This document shows, in pieces, positions 10,493 through 19,552 of a stretch of DNA of 64,000 nucleotides. The notes under the pieces were generated by a model, which had not been told where the DNA came from, searched no databases, and saw only the letters and a list, made by a program, of their open reading frames with translations. The first letter of the stretch is position 1, and the number at the start of each line of letters is the position of its first letter. The stretch is from assembly GCF_022344005.1 (NCBI RefSeq), contig NZ_CP092190.1:1528501-1592500 (forward strand), in the 5' to 3' direction. Source of the DNA: Deinococcus sp. KNUC1210 (lineage in GTDB: Bacteria; Deinococcota; Deinococci; Deinococcales; Deinococcaceae). The position numbers and the translations under genes are program-made.

Positions 10493-11962
10493 TCAGTCGT
10501 CGCTCGCACTGACCATCTGCCCACCGGAAGCGGGGATGCTGCGGGTGCGCGGCGTCAGGGCGGCCAGCACGACACTGGCGGCACTCAGCAGGGCCAGCAG
10601 CCAGAACGCTTCCTTCAGCCCAGAAATAAACGGATCGAGCGTGCTGGGCGGCAGGTTGGAGGCCAGCCCCGAGAAGACCTTGAGCATCACCTCGCGGGGC
10701 ACGCGGGCCACCACCACGCTGAGCGTGAAGATGATGGCGATGACGCTGCCGACACTCATCAGCAGGGTGCGTACACCGGCTGCCACGCCGCGCCGATCTG
10801 CGGCCACGCTGCCCATGATGAGGGAGGAATTGGGCGAGTTGAACAGGCCGCTGCCGATACCCGCCGCGAACATCAGGATGGCGACCAGCCAGTAGGGCGT
10901 GCTCAGGTTCAGCAGCAGGGCGAAGCCGAGCATGGCAACAGTGGTGAGCGTCAGACCCGCCTGAATCAGTCGGCGCGGGTGGGCGCGGTCAGCCATGCGG
11001 CCCGCGATGGGCGAGGCGAGCAGCAGGCCCAGTGCCACCGGCACGAGCATCACGCCCGCGACCACCGCATCCACGCCCTTTGCACCCTGAAAATAGAACA
11101 CGAACAGGAAGGTGAGCGCCATACGAACAATCGAGTTCAGGAAAACCTGAGCGTTGTTCAGCGTGAAGCTGGCGTCGCGGAACAGCCGCAGGTCGAGCAT
11201 CGGGGCCTTCACGCGGCGCTCGATGAACAGGAAGGCCACCAGGAACAGCAGGCCCACCACGATGTACTTGGTCACGCCTGCCCACGAGTCGATGCCGCCG
11301 ATGCTCAGGCCGATCATCAGCAGGGCGAACCCCGCCGCGTAGGTGGCATTGCCCCACAGGTCCACCGGGTCCTTGGCGTCGCGGGGAGCGGTGTCGCGCA
11401 GGGTCGTCACGGCCCACAGCGTTCCGACGATGCCGATGGGCACATTGAACCAGAACACCCACTGCCAGCCCAGCGAGGTGAGCCAGCCGCCCACGATGGG
11501 CCCCAGGATGCTGCCCACCGCGATCATCATCTGGTTGGTGCCGATTGCCACGCCCAGCTGAGACTTGGGAAAGGCGTCAGCGACGATGGCGCTGGAATTG
11601 GCCGCCATGAATGCGCCGCCCACGCCCTGCAACGCCCGCAGCGCAATCAGCAGATTGACGCTGTGGGTAAAGCCCGCCAGCAGCGACGCGACGGTAAACA
11701 CGCTGAAGCCCAGCACATACAGCCGTTTGCGCCCGTACATGTCGGACAGGCGGCCACCGTTCAGCACAAAGACCGTCTGGGTGACGCTGTAGGCCAGCAG
11801 CACCCAGATGATCGACAGCAGAGAACTGTGCAGGTCACGCAGCAGCGTGGGGAGCGCGATGATGAGCGTGCCCGAGTTCATGCTCGCCATCAGGGCACCG
11901 ATGCTGGTGACGCTCAGGGCCATCCATTTGTAGTTGGGATTTTGAGTCGGTGTCTGGGTCAT
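10493..11962 (-). CDS. MFS drug efflux transporter, DHA2 (14-TM) type
   Basis: 489-residue inner-membrane protein with many hydrophobic segments, consistent with 14 TM helices. The loop between helices 2 and 3 reads GGRLSDMYGRKRLYVLG, the MFS motif A, and motif C-like Gly/Pro-rich residues (SILGPIVGGWL) appear in helix 5. The closest family is EmrB/QacA, which uses proton exchange to export drugs. The start codon overlaps the stop of the MarR gene (4-base ATGA), so the two are co-translated, and MarR is the likely local repressor. Confidence 0.9.
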   Translation of the reverse strand: MTQTPTQNPNYKWMALSVTSIGALMASMNSGTLIIALPTLLRDLHSSLLSIIWVLLAYSVTQTVFVLNGGRLSDMYGRKRLYVLGFSVFTVASLLAGFTHSVNLLIALRALQGVGGAFMAANSSAIVADAFPKSQLGVAIGTNQMMIAVGSILGPIVGGWLTSLGWQWVFWFNVPIGIVGTLWAVTTLRDTAPRDAKDPVDLWGNATYAAGFALLMIGLSIGGIDSWAGVTKYIVVGLLFLVAFLFIERRVKAPMLDLRLFRDASFTLNNAQVFLNSIVRMALTFLFVFYFQGAKGVDAVVAGVMLVPVALGLLLASPIAGRMADRAHPRRLIQAGLTLTTVAMLGFALLLNLSTPYWLVAILMFAAGIGSGLFNSPNSSLIMGSVAADRRGVAAGVRTLLMSVGSVIAIIFTLSVVVARVPREVMLKVFSGLASNLPPSTLDPFISGLKEAFWLLALLSAASVVLAALTPRTRSIPASGGQMVSASDD

Positions 11963-12447
11963 GATGCGGCCACCTCGGGGGTCTGCTGTCTGGAAGGTGT
12001 GTCCTGACCGTCCTCGGTATCCAGCGCCGCTTCGAGCGCCTGAAGACTGCTCAGGAAATCGGTGAGCTGACGTGGGTCCAGCGCCGCGAAGAACCCGGCC
12101 ACGGTGCCGCGAATGCCGGGAATGATCTCGCGGGCCTTGTGTTCGCCTGCCGGTGTCAGCGACAGGTGGATGCAGCGTCGGTCCGAGGGGTCGCGCTGCC
12201 GGGCCAGATAGCCGCCCGCTTCCAGGCGATCGATCACACCGGTCAGATTGCCGGGCGTGACACCCATGCTGCTGCTCAGGGCATTGGCGGTCTGCGGCCC
12301 ACTTTCCAGCAACAGTCTCAGCACGCTGTACTGCGGGCGCGTGACGTCGTATTCGGTCATTCGGTTCTGGAGTTGCCGCGACATCAGGCTATGAACCCTG
12401 TCGAGGGCAATCCAGGCGGCGGTCTGTGGGGGGCGGTCCTGGGGCAT
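11959..12447 (-). CDS. MarR family transcriptional regulator
   Basis: Winged-helix regulator of about 162 residues with the recognition region NALSSSMGVTPGNLTGVIDRL and wing RDPSDRRCIHLSLTPAG (the family Asp-x-Arg signature). I place the start at the ATG at 12447; a TTG at 12453 adds two residues. There is no clear RBS, and the sequence just upstream is A/T rich, which would fit a transcript with almost no leader. The gene overlaps the efflux gene and probably represses it and itself. Confidence 0.88.
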   Translation of the reverse strand: MPQDRPPQTAAWIALDRVHSLMSRQLQNRMTEYDVTRPQYSVLRLLLESGPQTANALSSSMGVTPGNLTGVIDRLEAGGYLARQRDPSDRRCIHLSLTPAGEHKAREIIPGIRGTVAGFFAALDPRQLTDFLSSLQALEAALDTEDGQDTPSRQQTPEVAAS

Positions 12448-12452
12448 ATACA

Positions 12453-12468
12453 ATGATGTTTATATCAT
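12453..12468. promoter_or_regulatory. Likely MarR operator
   Basis: ATGAT (12453-12457), 6 bases, then ATCAT (12464-12468) in an AT-rich island (TTATATCATATAAG) directly at the start of the marR gene. Position and symmetry suggest an autoregulatory site overlapping the -10 region. Confidence 0.5.
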
Positions 12469-12599
12469 ATAAGCCTATAGGGTTCAAGCCTACATCGTTT
12501 CTGCCAGGGCGTTCCCGTTTCCATCACGACTCCGTTTCCATAACGACTCTTTACCGACAGGTCTTCACCGCAGCCTGCTCCTGACAGGTAGGCTGGGGT

Positions 12600-13277
12600 A
12601 TGGCGAACTTGAGCGGAACCACCATCATGCTGACAGGTGCAGGCGGCGCACTGGCGAGTGCTGTAGCGCAGGAACTCGTGGACGCGGGCGCAGAGCTGAT
12701 TCTGGTGGGGCGGGGTGACAGCCTGAAACGCGCTGAAGACCGGTTGCCTGCCACCGAAGTCCTCGACCTCGACCTGACCGACCCCGCCTGCATCGACATC
12801 CTCCGCAAACACAAGGTCGATGCACTGGTGCATACCGTGGGCGGCTTTGCCATGCAGGACGCGCACAAGGCCACCCCAGACGACCTGGCTCAGATGATGT
12901 CGCTGAACATGACCACGCTGTTTCACTGCGTGCAGGGCGTGTTGCCGCATATGCTTCGCCAGAAGGAAGGCATGATCGTGGGCATCAGCGCGGGGCAGGC
13001 CGCCCGCATGTCGGGCAAGGGCGCAGCGCTGTATACCGCCAGCAAAGCCGCCGTCGCCGCCTACCTGCTGAGCCTGAACGACGAACTGAGCGCCAAGGGC
13101 GTGCATTCCTGCGTGGTGTACCCGATGGGCGCACTCGACACGCCCGCCAACCGCGAAAGCGGCGTGAGCTGGGAACGCGCCATCGACCCGCGCGGCGTCG
13201 CCCAGAGCATCGCCCACGCCCTGACAAGACCCGCCCGCGCGCACGTCACAGAGCTGAAAATCTATCCGGAAGTGTAA
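12600..13277 (+). CDS. SDR family oxidoreductase
   Basis: 225-residue Rossmann enzyme. The nucleotide loop is TGAGGALASAVAQ (TGxxxxLG variant), NNAG-like strand VHTVGGF, catalytic Ser in ISAGQAARM, and the Tyr-x-x-x-Lys pair as YTASKAAVA. It reduces or oxidises a small molecule with NAD(P)(H); the substrate is not recognisable. The start lies only 5 bases after a TAGGCT element (12589-12594), which suggests a very short leader. The stop at 13277 lies just before the relic described at 13380-13670. Confidence 0.88.
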   Translation: MANLSGTTIMLTGAGGALASAVAQELVDAGAELILVGRGDSLKRAEDRLPATEVLDLDLTDPACIDILRKHKVDALVHTVGGFAMQDAHKATPDDLAQMMSLNMTTLFHCVQGVLPHMLRQKEGMIVGISAGQAARMSGKGAALYTASKAAVAAYLLSLNDELSAKGVHSCVVYPMGALDTPANRESGVSWERAIDPRGVAQSIAHALTRPARAHVTELKIYPEV

Positions 13278-13379
13278 GCAGCGCGGCCCCTTCTGATTGC
13301 AGGAGAGGCCGCGTGCGGCTGGGACCGTCAGTGCCTGGAAGTGAAAAGCGCGAGGTGAACGGTACTGGGCAGAGCCAGA

Positions 13380-13670
13380 AGTGTGGCGTGGTCCAGTTGA
13401 CCTGTCGAATCAGGGCTTCGAGTTCACGGCGTTCGCGGGCCAGACGGTCTGAATCGGCCTGAAGCTCGCGCACCGGCAGATGCAGAGCGAGAACCTCTCG
13501 GTGTGCCAGAGCGACTGTCCGGGTGCGCCCATCCTTCAGCCGAGCACTCAGATTGCTGCGGTGATGTGCGGCATCAGAGAGTCGAGCCGCTTGAAGACTG
13601 CCAGCAATACGCCGGGGTCTTCGGCTGGCTCGGCGCGTTTCTGAAGGTCAGCGGGTTCGATCAGTTGCAT
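13380..13670 (-). pseudogene. Decayed DIP1984-like (septicolysin-like) gene
   Basis: Two minus-strand frames together resemble a small all-helical protein that I recognise as DIP1984-like. The first (ATG at 13670) reads [20 protein letters not shown] followed by a helix and ends at a stop. The second frame supplies LKDGRTRTVALAHREVL and, after a gap, DRLARERRELEALIRQVNWTT, which fits the family C-terminus. A frameshift and at least one internal deletion separate them. No intact start-to-stop frame exists, so I treat it as a relic. The identity comes from memory of the family pattern, not a search. Confidence 0.55.
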
Positions 13671-13707
13671 GGCGGCAGCAGAGCGCTCTGCCAGTACACT
13701 GATTTCC

Positions 13708-14151
13708 ATGACCGACCTCTCCCCCTTGCAGCAGCGGCCCTCTCAGCAGCGGCAGGTGGCGCTGATCGCCCACGACAAGAAAAAACTGGAACTGGCGCTG
13801 TTCGCGCTGAGCCACAAGGAAGTGCTGCGGCAGTTTCATCTGGTCGCCACCGGCACCACCGGGGGGATTCTTCAGAAACAGACCGGGCTGCCGGTCGAGC
13901 GCGTGCTGAGCGGACCGCTGGGCGGCGACCAGCAGATCGGAGCCAGAATCGCCACCGAGCAGGTGCTGGCGGTGTTTTTCTTCCGCGATCCGCTGACCTC
14001 GCAGCCGCACGAACCCGATGTGAGCGCCCTGGTGCGGCTGTGCGACGTCCACGATATTCCGCTGGCAACCAACCCCGCCAGCGCCTCGGCCCTGATGCTG
14101 TGGCTGGCCCAGCAGACCGAACGGCAGGAGCTGGATGCCGCCCTCGACTGA
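13708..14151 (+). CDS. mgsA: Methylglyoxal synthase
   Basis: 147 residues. Converts dihydroxyacetone phosphate to methylglyoxal and phosphate in the cytosol. The family landmarks are all present: [24 protein letters not shown] (phosphate loop), [13 protein letters not shown] (with the catalytic Asp), [15 protein letters not shown] and [16 protein letters not shown]. The start at 13708 is preceded at 7 bases by TACACT, a -10-like element, so the mRNA may be nearly leaderless. The ATG of the next gene lies inside this one, overlapping by 17 bases. Confidence 0.93.
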   Translation: MTDLSPLQQRPSQQRQVALIAHDKKKLELALFALSHKEVLRQFHLVATGTTGGILQKQTGLPVERVLSGPLGGDQQIGARIATEQVLAVFFFRDPLTSQPHEPDVSALVRLCDVHDIPLATNPASASALMLWLAQQTERQELDAALD

Positions 14152-14788
14152 CGATCCTGCCCGGAGCCTGTGGGACAGTTCCGCCCGCGAGCTGTTGCAG
14201 CGCACCGCCTCGGCAGATCCGACGCCGGGGGGCGGCTCGGTGGCCGCGATCAGCGGGGCGTTCGGGCTGGCCCTGGTCACGATGGCACTGGCTGTCTCGC
14301 TGAAGGGAAAGAACGCCCCAGACGACCTGAAGACGCTGCACCACGAGGCAGGCGAGCTGCTGAACCGTCTGCTGCCCCATCCCGACGCCGACGTGACGGC
14401 CTTCCAGGGATATATGGACGCGCTGGCACTGCCAAAATCGGACGAAGTTCAGCGAGCAAGTCGGCGCAACGCAATTCAGGCTGCCGCCCTGAGCGCCACC
14501 GAAGCTCCCCTGAGCGCCGCCCGCGACCTGCTGGCGGGGCTGGAACTGGCAGAGCGGGCCGCCGTGCTGGCTCATCAGAACGTCGTCTCGGACGTGGGCG
14601 CGGGCGCGGCGCTGCTGGCGGGTGCACTCCACGCCGAACTGCTGACGGTGGACATCAATCTGAGCAGCCTGCCCGAAGAGGCTCGCCGCGCCGCACACAC
14701 AGAGCGCACCCAGCTGGCGGCAGCAGCACGAACACAGGAAACGCAGGTGGCCTCGCTCGTCCAGACCCGGCTGACACGGCCCGGCTGA
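14135..14788 (+). CDS. Cyclodeaminase/cyclohydrolase family protein (FTCD_C)
   Basis: 217 residues, helical. The N-terminal signature [19 protein letters not shown] matches the FTCD_C/FchA family (formiminotetrahydrofolate cyclodeaminase or methenyl-THF cyclohydrolase fold). The rest is helix-rich with many Ala/Leu. The likely role is in one-carbon folate metabolism, but distant members have no known activity. Overlap with mgsA implies co-translation. It ends 84 bases before the tRNA-Met gene. Confidence 0.82.
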   Translation: MPPSTDDPARSLWDSSARELLQRTASADPTPGGGSVAAISGAFGLALVTMALAVSLKGKNAPDDLKTLHHEAGELLNRLLPHPDADVTAFQGYMDALALPKSDEVQRASRRNAIQAAALSATEAPLSAARDLLAGLELAERAAVLAHQNVVSDVGAGAALLAGALHAELLTVDINLSSLPEEARRAAHTERTQLAAAARTQETQVASLVQTRLTRPG

Positions 14789-14871
14789 AGCGGGAGGACT
14801 TGTACAAAGCCGGGACACACGCTAAGCTGCTTTGGCTCTGGCGTGTGCAGGCACGTTCATGGCAACAGGAC

Positions 14872-14948
<77 letters not shown>

Positions 14949-14960
14949 AGACCAAGAATT

Positions 14961-14984
14961 CCCCGTCCTAGACGGGGTTTTTTG
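14961..14984 (+). terminator. Terminator after tRNA-Met, carried by the element
   Basis: CCCCGTC (14961-14967), CTA, GACGGGG (14971-14977), then TTTTTT. A very similar but not identical hairpin follows the right repeat at 41545-41568. Confidence 0.85.
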
Positions 14985-15111
14985 TTTTGGTCGAGCGAAG
15001 ATGAGTGACATGAGATTTGTCGAATCGTTCGCTTTCGAGGAGGGAGTTGAAGAGCATACGACTCGTCCCTTGCTCCTCTTCAGCCAGCCGGAACCGTCAG
15101 AAGGAGGGGTC

Positions 15112-16032
15112 ATGCACCTCACTGAACTCTGGGAACGGCATCGTCAGCACCTCACACTCCGTCGGCGCAGCAGCTACACCCTCACCTACTACACGGCCAC
15201 CTACCGAGCACTTTGGGCCTACTTCGACGCCCAGGATGACGTGCCGGAGGCCAAGGAGTTGACAGTGGTTCAGCTTCGGCAGTTCATGTTCCATCTTCAG
15301 GAGCGTGGCCTGGCCGAAGGAGGCATCGATGCCCATTTCCGGGCCCTGCGCGGCGTGTTCGGATGGGCGTTCAAGGAAGAGCTGCTGTCCCAGGACCCGA
15401 CCCGCCGCCTGGAGCGGCCCAGCAAACCCCAGCGGCTCCAGGCCACCCTGACGCCAGATGAATACCGCCGGATGCTGGAGGTCGCCAAGAAGAGCGACCA
15501 CAAGCTGCGGGACATCGCCGTGGTGGTGACGCTGTTCGACACCGGCCTGCGGCTGGCTGAAATCGCCGGATTGCAGGTGCCGGATGTCCGGCTGACGGAC
15601 GGACACCTGCGGGTCATCGGGAAGGGGAATAAGGAGCGCATCGTGCCGCTGGGTCTTCGGTCAACCGAAGCGATAGACCGCTGGCTCCGCAAGGCCCGCA
15701 AGCCCCGCCACGCTTCTGTCCAGGAGCTGTTCCTGAACCGGAGCGGCAGTCCGCTCACGCGCTCCGGGTTTTCGCAGCTTCTAGCTGATATGGCTGTCCG
15801 TGCCGAAGTGCCCAGAGCGCAGGCAGCACCACACGCCTTTCGCCGGGCCTTCGCGCTCAACTACCTGCGGAACGGTGGGGACGTGTTCAGCCTTCAGCAC
15901 GTGCTGGGACACACCAGCCTGGAAATGACGCGCAAGTACGTCAACCTGCTGCCGGAAGACCTCAAGGCGGCCCACGTGCGCGTGTCGCCCGCAGACCAGA
16001 TGCCCACCCAGCGTGCCGGAGGCCAGCGATGA
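15112..16032 (+). CDS. Tyrosine-type site-specific integrase
   Basis: 306 residues. The N-terminal SAM-like DNA-binding domain (about residues 1-90) is followed by the catalytic domain. The active-site set is complete: Arg in DTGLRLAEIAGL, Lys in VIGKGNKERIVPL, HxxR in APHAFRRAF, His in VLGHTSLEMT and the nucleophile Tyr in RKYVNLL (about residues 147, 171, 241, 244, 267 and 276). I choose the ATG at 15112, because AAGGAGG lies 4 bases before it; the frame stays open to 15001, but that part overlaps the element border. It sits 163 bases from the repeat and should catalyse insertion into the tRNA gene. The next gene starts inside its stop codon. Confidence 0.9.
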   Translation: MHLTELWERHRQHLTLRRRSSYTLTYYTATYRALWAYFDAQDDVPEAKELTVVQLRQFMFHLQERGLAEGGIDAHFRALRGVFGWAFKEELLSQDPTRRLERPSKPQRLQATLTPDEYRRMLEVAKKSDHKLRDIAVVVTLFDTGLRLAEIAGLQVPDVRLTDGHLRVIGKGNKERIVPLGLRSTEAIDRWLRKARKPRHASVQELFLNRSGSPLTRSGFSQLLADMAVRAEVPRAQAAPHAFRRAFALNYLRNGGDVFSLQHVLGHTSLEMTRKYVNLLPEDLKAAHVRVSPADQMPTQRAGGQR

Positions 16033-16607
16033 GCGAAGCTCCTGACGACGCCTCCCCTATTCGGACAGCCACCCGTCTGGTATCGGGCGGACTCCGGGGC
16101 AATCTGGCCTGGGTGATGCACCGTGACCAGCCGCAGTGGCGGTATCCCGAACAGGTTTCCCGCACTGTCCAGTTACTGTCGTCGCTGACCCTGTTGCTGG
16201 CCCTGCCATTGCCGGAGTTGCTGGCTGGACTGGACGCCCAGCCGATGACGCCCAGAAAGCGGCGGCTGTTTGAACACCCGGACTTCGATGCCACCAACGC
16301 CGAAGGATTTCGGGCGGGTATCGGGGCCCTCCGACGGGCGCTGGCCAGCGCCCACTGCGAGTTCCTGATGACGGAAGACCAGCTTCTGGGCTTGCGGGCG
16401 TGGCAGGAAGGCTCAGGCCAACCAGGGGTCGTGAGCTGGGAACTCCGCTTCGACCGCGAACGGCTGGAACGGGTAGTGACGACGCTGCTCGAAGTGATGG
16501 TGTACAGCGGAATGCCGCTCACGCCGCAGCCGGACGAGCCTCCAGCAGCGCCCAGGCGTCGCGGTACTCGCGCAACGGCTCGAACAGCGAAGCGGGATGA
16601 ATCCTGA
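16029..16607 (+). CDS. Hypothetical protein, 192 aa, coupled to the integrase
   Basis: No family recognised. The middle is a hydrophobic helix (residues about 48-70, Leu-rich), followed by a soluble helical domain, and the tail is basic (Arg-Ala-Thr repeats). It overlaps the integrase by 4 bases (ATGA), so it is co-translated and may help integration or excision, but this is only context. Its last 89 bases overlap the 3' end of the convergent nuclease gene. Confidence 0.6.
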   Translation: MSEAPDDASPIRTATRLVSGGLRGNLAWVMHRDQPQWRYPEQVSRTVQLLSSLTLLLALPLPELLAGLDAQPMTPRKRRLFEHPDFDATNAEGFRAGIGALRRALASAHCEFLMTEDQLLGLRAWQEGSGQPGVVSWELRFDRERLERVVTTLLEVMVYSGMPLTPQPDEPPAAPRRRGTRATARTAKRDES

Positions 16608-17079
16608 TACTCGGCTTCCAAAACTGTGCGGGAACGACGTAGGTATAGAGCAGGTCGCCGCCCTGGAGGAAGGTCAGGACGATGAAATCCGTGTCCCGCT
16701 GGTAATTCTTGGGATACCGATACGCGGCCCGAAATGATGGACGGACATTCGGAAGCCAGAATTTGAAGCCGCCGTCGTCCAGCAGCGTTCCGGTCGTTTT
16801 GACATCCACCCGCCAACCGGCCACCAGCAGGTCAAAGGGGTGGCCGTTGGGCATGGTCTCAACCGCAACCCCCTTCGAGCGCAGGGTCGCAGCCATCAAG
16901 GCCTCGCCTTCTTTGCCCAGCCGGTTGGAGCGGTGGTTGCTTGTCAGATTCAGCCCCGAAAGTCGGCGCTTGACGGTGGACACGCTGATGCCGAGAAGCC
17001 CAGCGATTTCATAGTGAAGAAAGCCCTGCATGTGGGCGGCGACGACTTCCTGCTGACTGCTTTTCCGAATCTTTGACAT
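16519..17079 (-). CDS. HTH plus PD-(D/E)XK nuclease-like protein
   Basis: 186 residues. The first 45 residues hold a helix-turn-helix (FLHYEIAGLLGISVSTVKRRL). The C-terminal domain then has GKEGEALMAATLRSKG (with a Glu in the first helix), NGHPFDLLVAG (the first Asp) and WRVDVKTTG, where D-V-K follows the PD-(D/E)XK rule. This resembles the small PDDEXK_5-type nucleases joined to an HTH. The start at 17079 has a good RBS (TCAGGAG); a GTG-less upstream extension to 17151 is not needed. It may be a DNA-cutting or Holliday-junction type enzyme of the element. It is convergent with the ORF at 16029. Confidence 0.7.
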   Translation of the reverse strand: MSKIRKSSQQEVVAAHMQGFLHYEIAGLLGISVSTVKRRLSGLNLTSNHRSNRLGKEGEALMAATLRSKGVAVETMPNGHPFDLLVAGWRVDVKTTGTLLDDGGFKFWLPNVRPSFRAAYRYPKNYQRDTDFIVLTFLQGGDLLYTYVVPAQFWKPSIRIHPASLFEPLREYRDAWALLEARPAAA

Positions 17080-17858
17080 ACGAACACTCCTGAGTGAAGA
17101 GGCACACGCACCAGAAAAAATCTGGGCGCGGAAGAGACATGAAGTAAGCACAGAGAGAAAAATGATTCACATGGAATCCATGAACTGAGGAGATGTGAGC
17201 TTGGGAGTGCCTTTCTCCCTTAGAAAGGGGCACTGTTTCCCCGCCCTGCTCGTCAGAGCTTTTCTTTCCGTCCAAATAAGATTAGATTTCTCTTTCTCAT
17301 TGGTAATCCGGCTGCGAGGCAGCCCGGCGAAGCCGCAGCACTAGGAAACTTGGTGAACATCAAGGACTTCTGCGCTCGTACTTATCGCACCCCCTCTCAC
17401 TTCGGCGTGGGGCTGACTGCGAACGCTGCTTGACCCACCGGGCTTGTCAGGACGGACAACGTTGAACGTTGCCACACCTTTCAGGCGGGCCAGGGGGGGG
17501 TCCACACCCCTGCGGGAAGGGGCCTGTTGCCGGGTGACGTAATGGGCCAGGGCAACCGTGCTTCGCCTATGGACTACACCCATTCGGCGTTTTAAACCCC
17601 GGCTGCACCCAGAGAAGGCGGGGGGCTTCTTCCAGCGAACGGCTTAATAGTCGAGGCCGAAGGTGTACGGGGGGCAAGGAGGGCAACGGGAAACCGGGAA
17701 CTGATTGACCCACTTCATGCCTATACCCAGTCCCTTTCTCCACTGACATACCCTTCTCTCTTCCAGAACATCCCGTCCTTCCCGTCCCTGCTGTTCTGCA
17801 CAGTCTTTGAGAACCGGGAAGACCATCAAATTCTTCCCGGTCGCTTCCCGTAACGGCC
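17080..17858. other. Non-coding interval with two tandem hairpins
   Basis: No gene I can support. GGCTGC-GAG-GCAGCC (17310-17324) is followed directly by CGGC-GAA-GCCG (17325-17335). The interval is 779 bases long and lies after the helicase gene stop, so it could hold a replication origin or transfer site, but no iteron array is visible. Open frames here (for example 17341-17583) have no recognisable features. Confidence 0.5.
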
Positions 17859-19409
17859 TCAGACAGACAACGCTTCCAAGGAATACACCGACCTTTTGTT
17901 GGAGGGGTCTGGCGTGACGCGCACCTGATAGCCCCCCAACACGGCGTCGCGGTAGCGCTTGACGAGTTTTCCCACTCCCGTGGGATGGAGCGTGGTCAGG
18001 CCGTCGAACACTAGCCCTTCGTCCGCTATCAGTTGAGCGAGCTGTGTGGCGGTCACCGTGGTTGTACCGAACCGAGCTGCCCAGACATGGATAAAGGCCA
18101 GCAACTCTTCCTGCTCATGGCCTGCCTGTTCGGTCAGGTCTGCCGCGTTCGCCAGCACCGGGCCGTAGCCGAATGTCTCGGTGAATCCGCCCGCTACCTG
18201 GCAGTACGCTCGCATGCCGCCTTCGGTGACCGTACCCTGTGGTTTCCCCGTAGCGAGCCAGCCTTGTATGAGCGTGAAGATGGCCCAGAGGTAGTCAGCC
18301 CGTTGAGCCTGCACCATCGCCAACAAATCTGGGCAGGAGAAGATTCTGTTCTGGGGACGGGCTACCCCAGCATTCAAACGAATCAGGCTGGCACGGCGAG
18401 TCAGCTCCGGCGAGACACTGGGGTTGTTGGCCGTAAACATAAACAGGCTGCGGTTGAGATGACTCTCGGTCTGATTGCCGCCCAACGCCCGGTCCTGAAA
18501 CACACCGGACGTGAGGACGTTGGCCAGGACACCAGAGTCGAGTGCAGAGTTGATGTTGTCGAAGATAACTACCGCAGGCTGGCCGCGCAGGATGCCCAGC
18601 AGGCGTTTGCGCCACTCGTCGTCCCCACGCACCTCCGGATACAGGCCGACTGGCGCCCTGGATGCCAGGGCAGCGACCAGTTGGGCCAGCAGCGTCTTAC
18701 CTGAGCCAGGCATCGAGGCTGAGAGCAGCGCGAAAGGCACAGGGCCACCAATGAGCTGGCGCAGATGGGGGGTCAGGATGGCCGCCACCGCGTTGGCTTT
18801 TGAAGCCCGACTGTCAAAGGGAAAATCCTGAAGTAATTCATTCAACAGCGCCTGGGCTTTTTCCAGCTCGGACGCTGTTGGCCTGTCGGATACTGGGCTC
18901 AGCTTCAGGGTTCCGGTGTCGAGCCAGATGGAAACCTCCGGGTGATAACCGTTGTCCTGTACCAACATGCCTTGACTGTCGAAGAACGGAATATCCACGA
19001 CGCGTTCCAGACGCGGCAAGCCCCAGGCTTCCGTCTCCATGCTCAGCAGGTGCCTGACCAACGTCATAGGTGGGCCTTCGAGTTCACGGCCTCCTTGCTC
19101 AAAGGTCAGCATCTGGGCCAGTTCCATCGCCAGCATGTCCGGAGTGGTGATGTCTTCCAGTCGCTGCGTATTCATGTTGTCATTCCGGATGCGCCGAATT
19201 AACCCGGTTCCGCGCTGAAACAGTCTGAGTTTCGCCTTGTTCACCGTCCTGAGCGCCGCAACGGTGGCGTGTGCTTGCTGGTGTCTATTCCCAATCAACT
19301 TCACGGAGGTTAGCCCAGTAGCTACAGGAGCGGTCGCTGAGAACACGACGGGAGTTGGCAATCCAGCGCTTTTGAAGCCGTGGAGACCGCTGTTGGCTGG
19401 GGGGGTCAC
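17859..19409 (-). CDS. SF3/D5-like AAA ATPase, probable replicative helicase of the element
   Basis: 516 residues. The C-terminal half is an AAA module: Walker A ASMPGSGKTLLAQL (residues about 231-244), Walker B AVVIFDNIN (about 279-287) and the sensor segment LFMFTANNPSVSPELTRR (about 322-339). The N-terminal half has no recognised primase motif. This layout fits D5-like ATPases of phage satellites and plasmids, which load or act as a helicase at an origin. The start at 19409 is a GTG that overlaps the stop of the small membrane ORF (GTGA) and has a purine-rich RBS; the longer open frame upstream is not needed. It is last in a minus-strand string after the small membrane ORF. Confidence 0.65.
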   Translation of the reverse strand: MTPPANSGLHGFKSAGLPTPVVFSATAPVATGLTSVKLIGNRHQQAHATVAALRTVNKAKLRLFQRGTGLIRRIRNDNMNTQRLEDITTPDMLAMELAQMLTFEQGGRELEGPPMTLVRHLLSMETEAWGLPRLERVVDIPFFDSQGMLVQDNGYHPEVSIWLDTGTLKLSPVSDRPTASELEKAQALLNELLQDFPFDSRASKANAVAAILTPHLRQLIGGPVPFALLSASMPGSGKTLLAQLVAALASRAPVGLYPEVRGDDEWRKRLLGILRGQPAVVIFDNINSALDSGVLANVLTSGVFQDRALGGNQTESHLNRSLFMFTANNPSVSPELTRRASLIRLNAGVARPQNRIFSCPDLLAMVQAQRADYLWAIFTLIQGWLATGKPQGTVTEGGMRAYCQVAGGFTETFGYGPVLANAADLTEQAGHEQEELLAFIHVWAARFGTTTVTATQLAQLIADEGLVFDGLTTLHPTGVGKLVKRYRDAVLGGYQVRVTPDPSNKRSVYSLEALSV

Positions 19410-19552
19410 TCCGCCCTCTTCCTGCGGCTCTGCCGGAACAGGTCTTCGGTACGGTGCAACTGACGGCGTACCGTCCGCAAGGCGTAAGCGCCGTAAACGA
19501 GCATGAATACGGCAACGATGGCGTAGAACACTATCAGTATCAAATCTTCCAC
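19406..19552 (-). CDS. Small membrane protein, 48 aa
   Basis: Start GTG at 19552 with AGGAGA 6-7 bases before. The sequence is EDLILIVFYAIVAVFMLVYG (one TM helix), then a basic tail with Arg pairs ending RKRAE. The stop overlaps the start of the ATPase gene (GTGA), so the pair is co-translated. A longer frame to 19681 exists but lacks an RBS. Function unknown; it may anchor the replication ATPase, an inference from coupling only. Confidence 0.55.
   Translation of the reverse strand: MEDLILIVFYAIVAVFMLVYGAYALRTVRRQLHRTEDLFRQSRRKRAE

Noticed and set aside
17341..17583. 80-codon minus-strand frame in the element
   Set aside because: No RBS, no recognisable features, in a region with hairpins.
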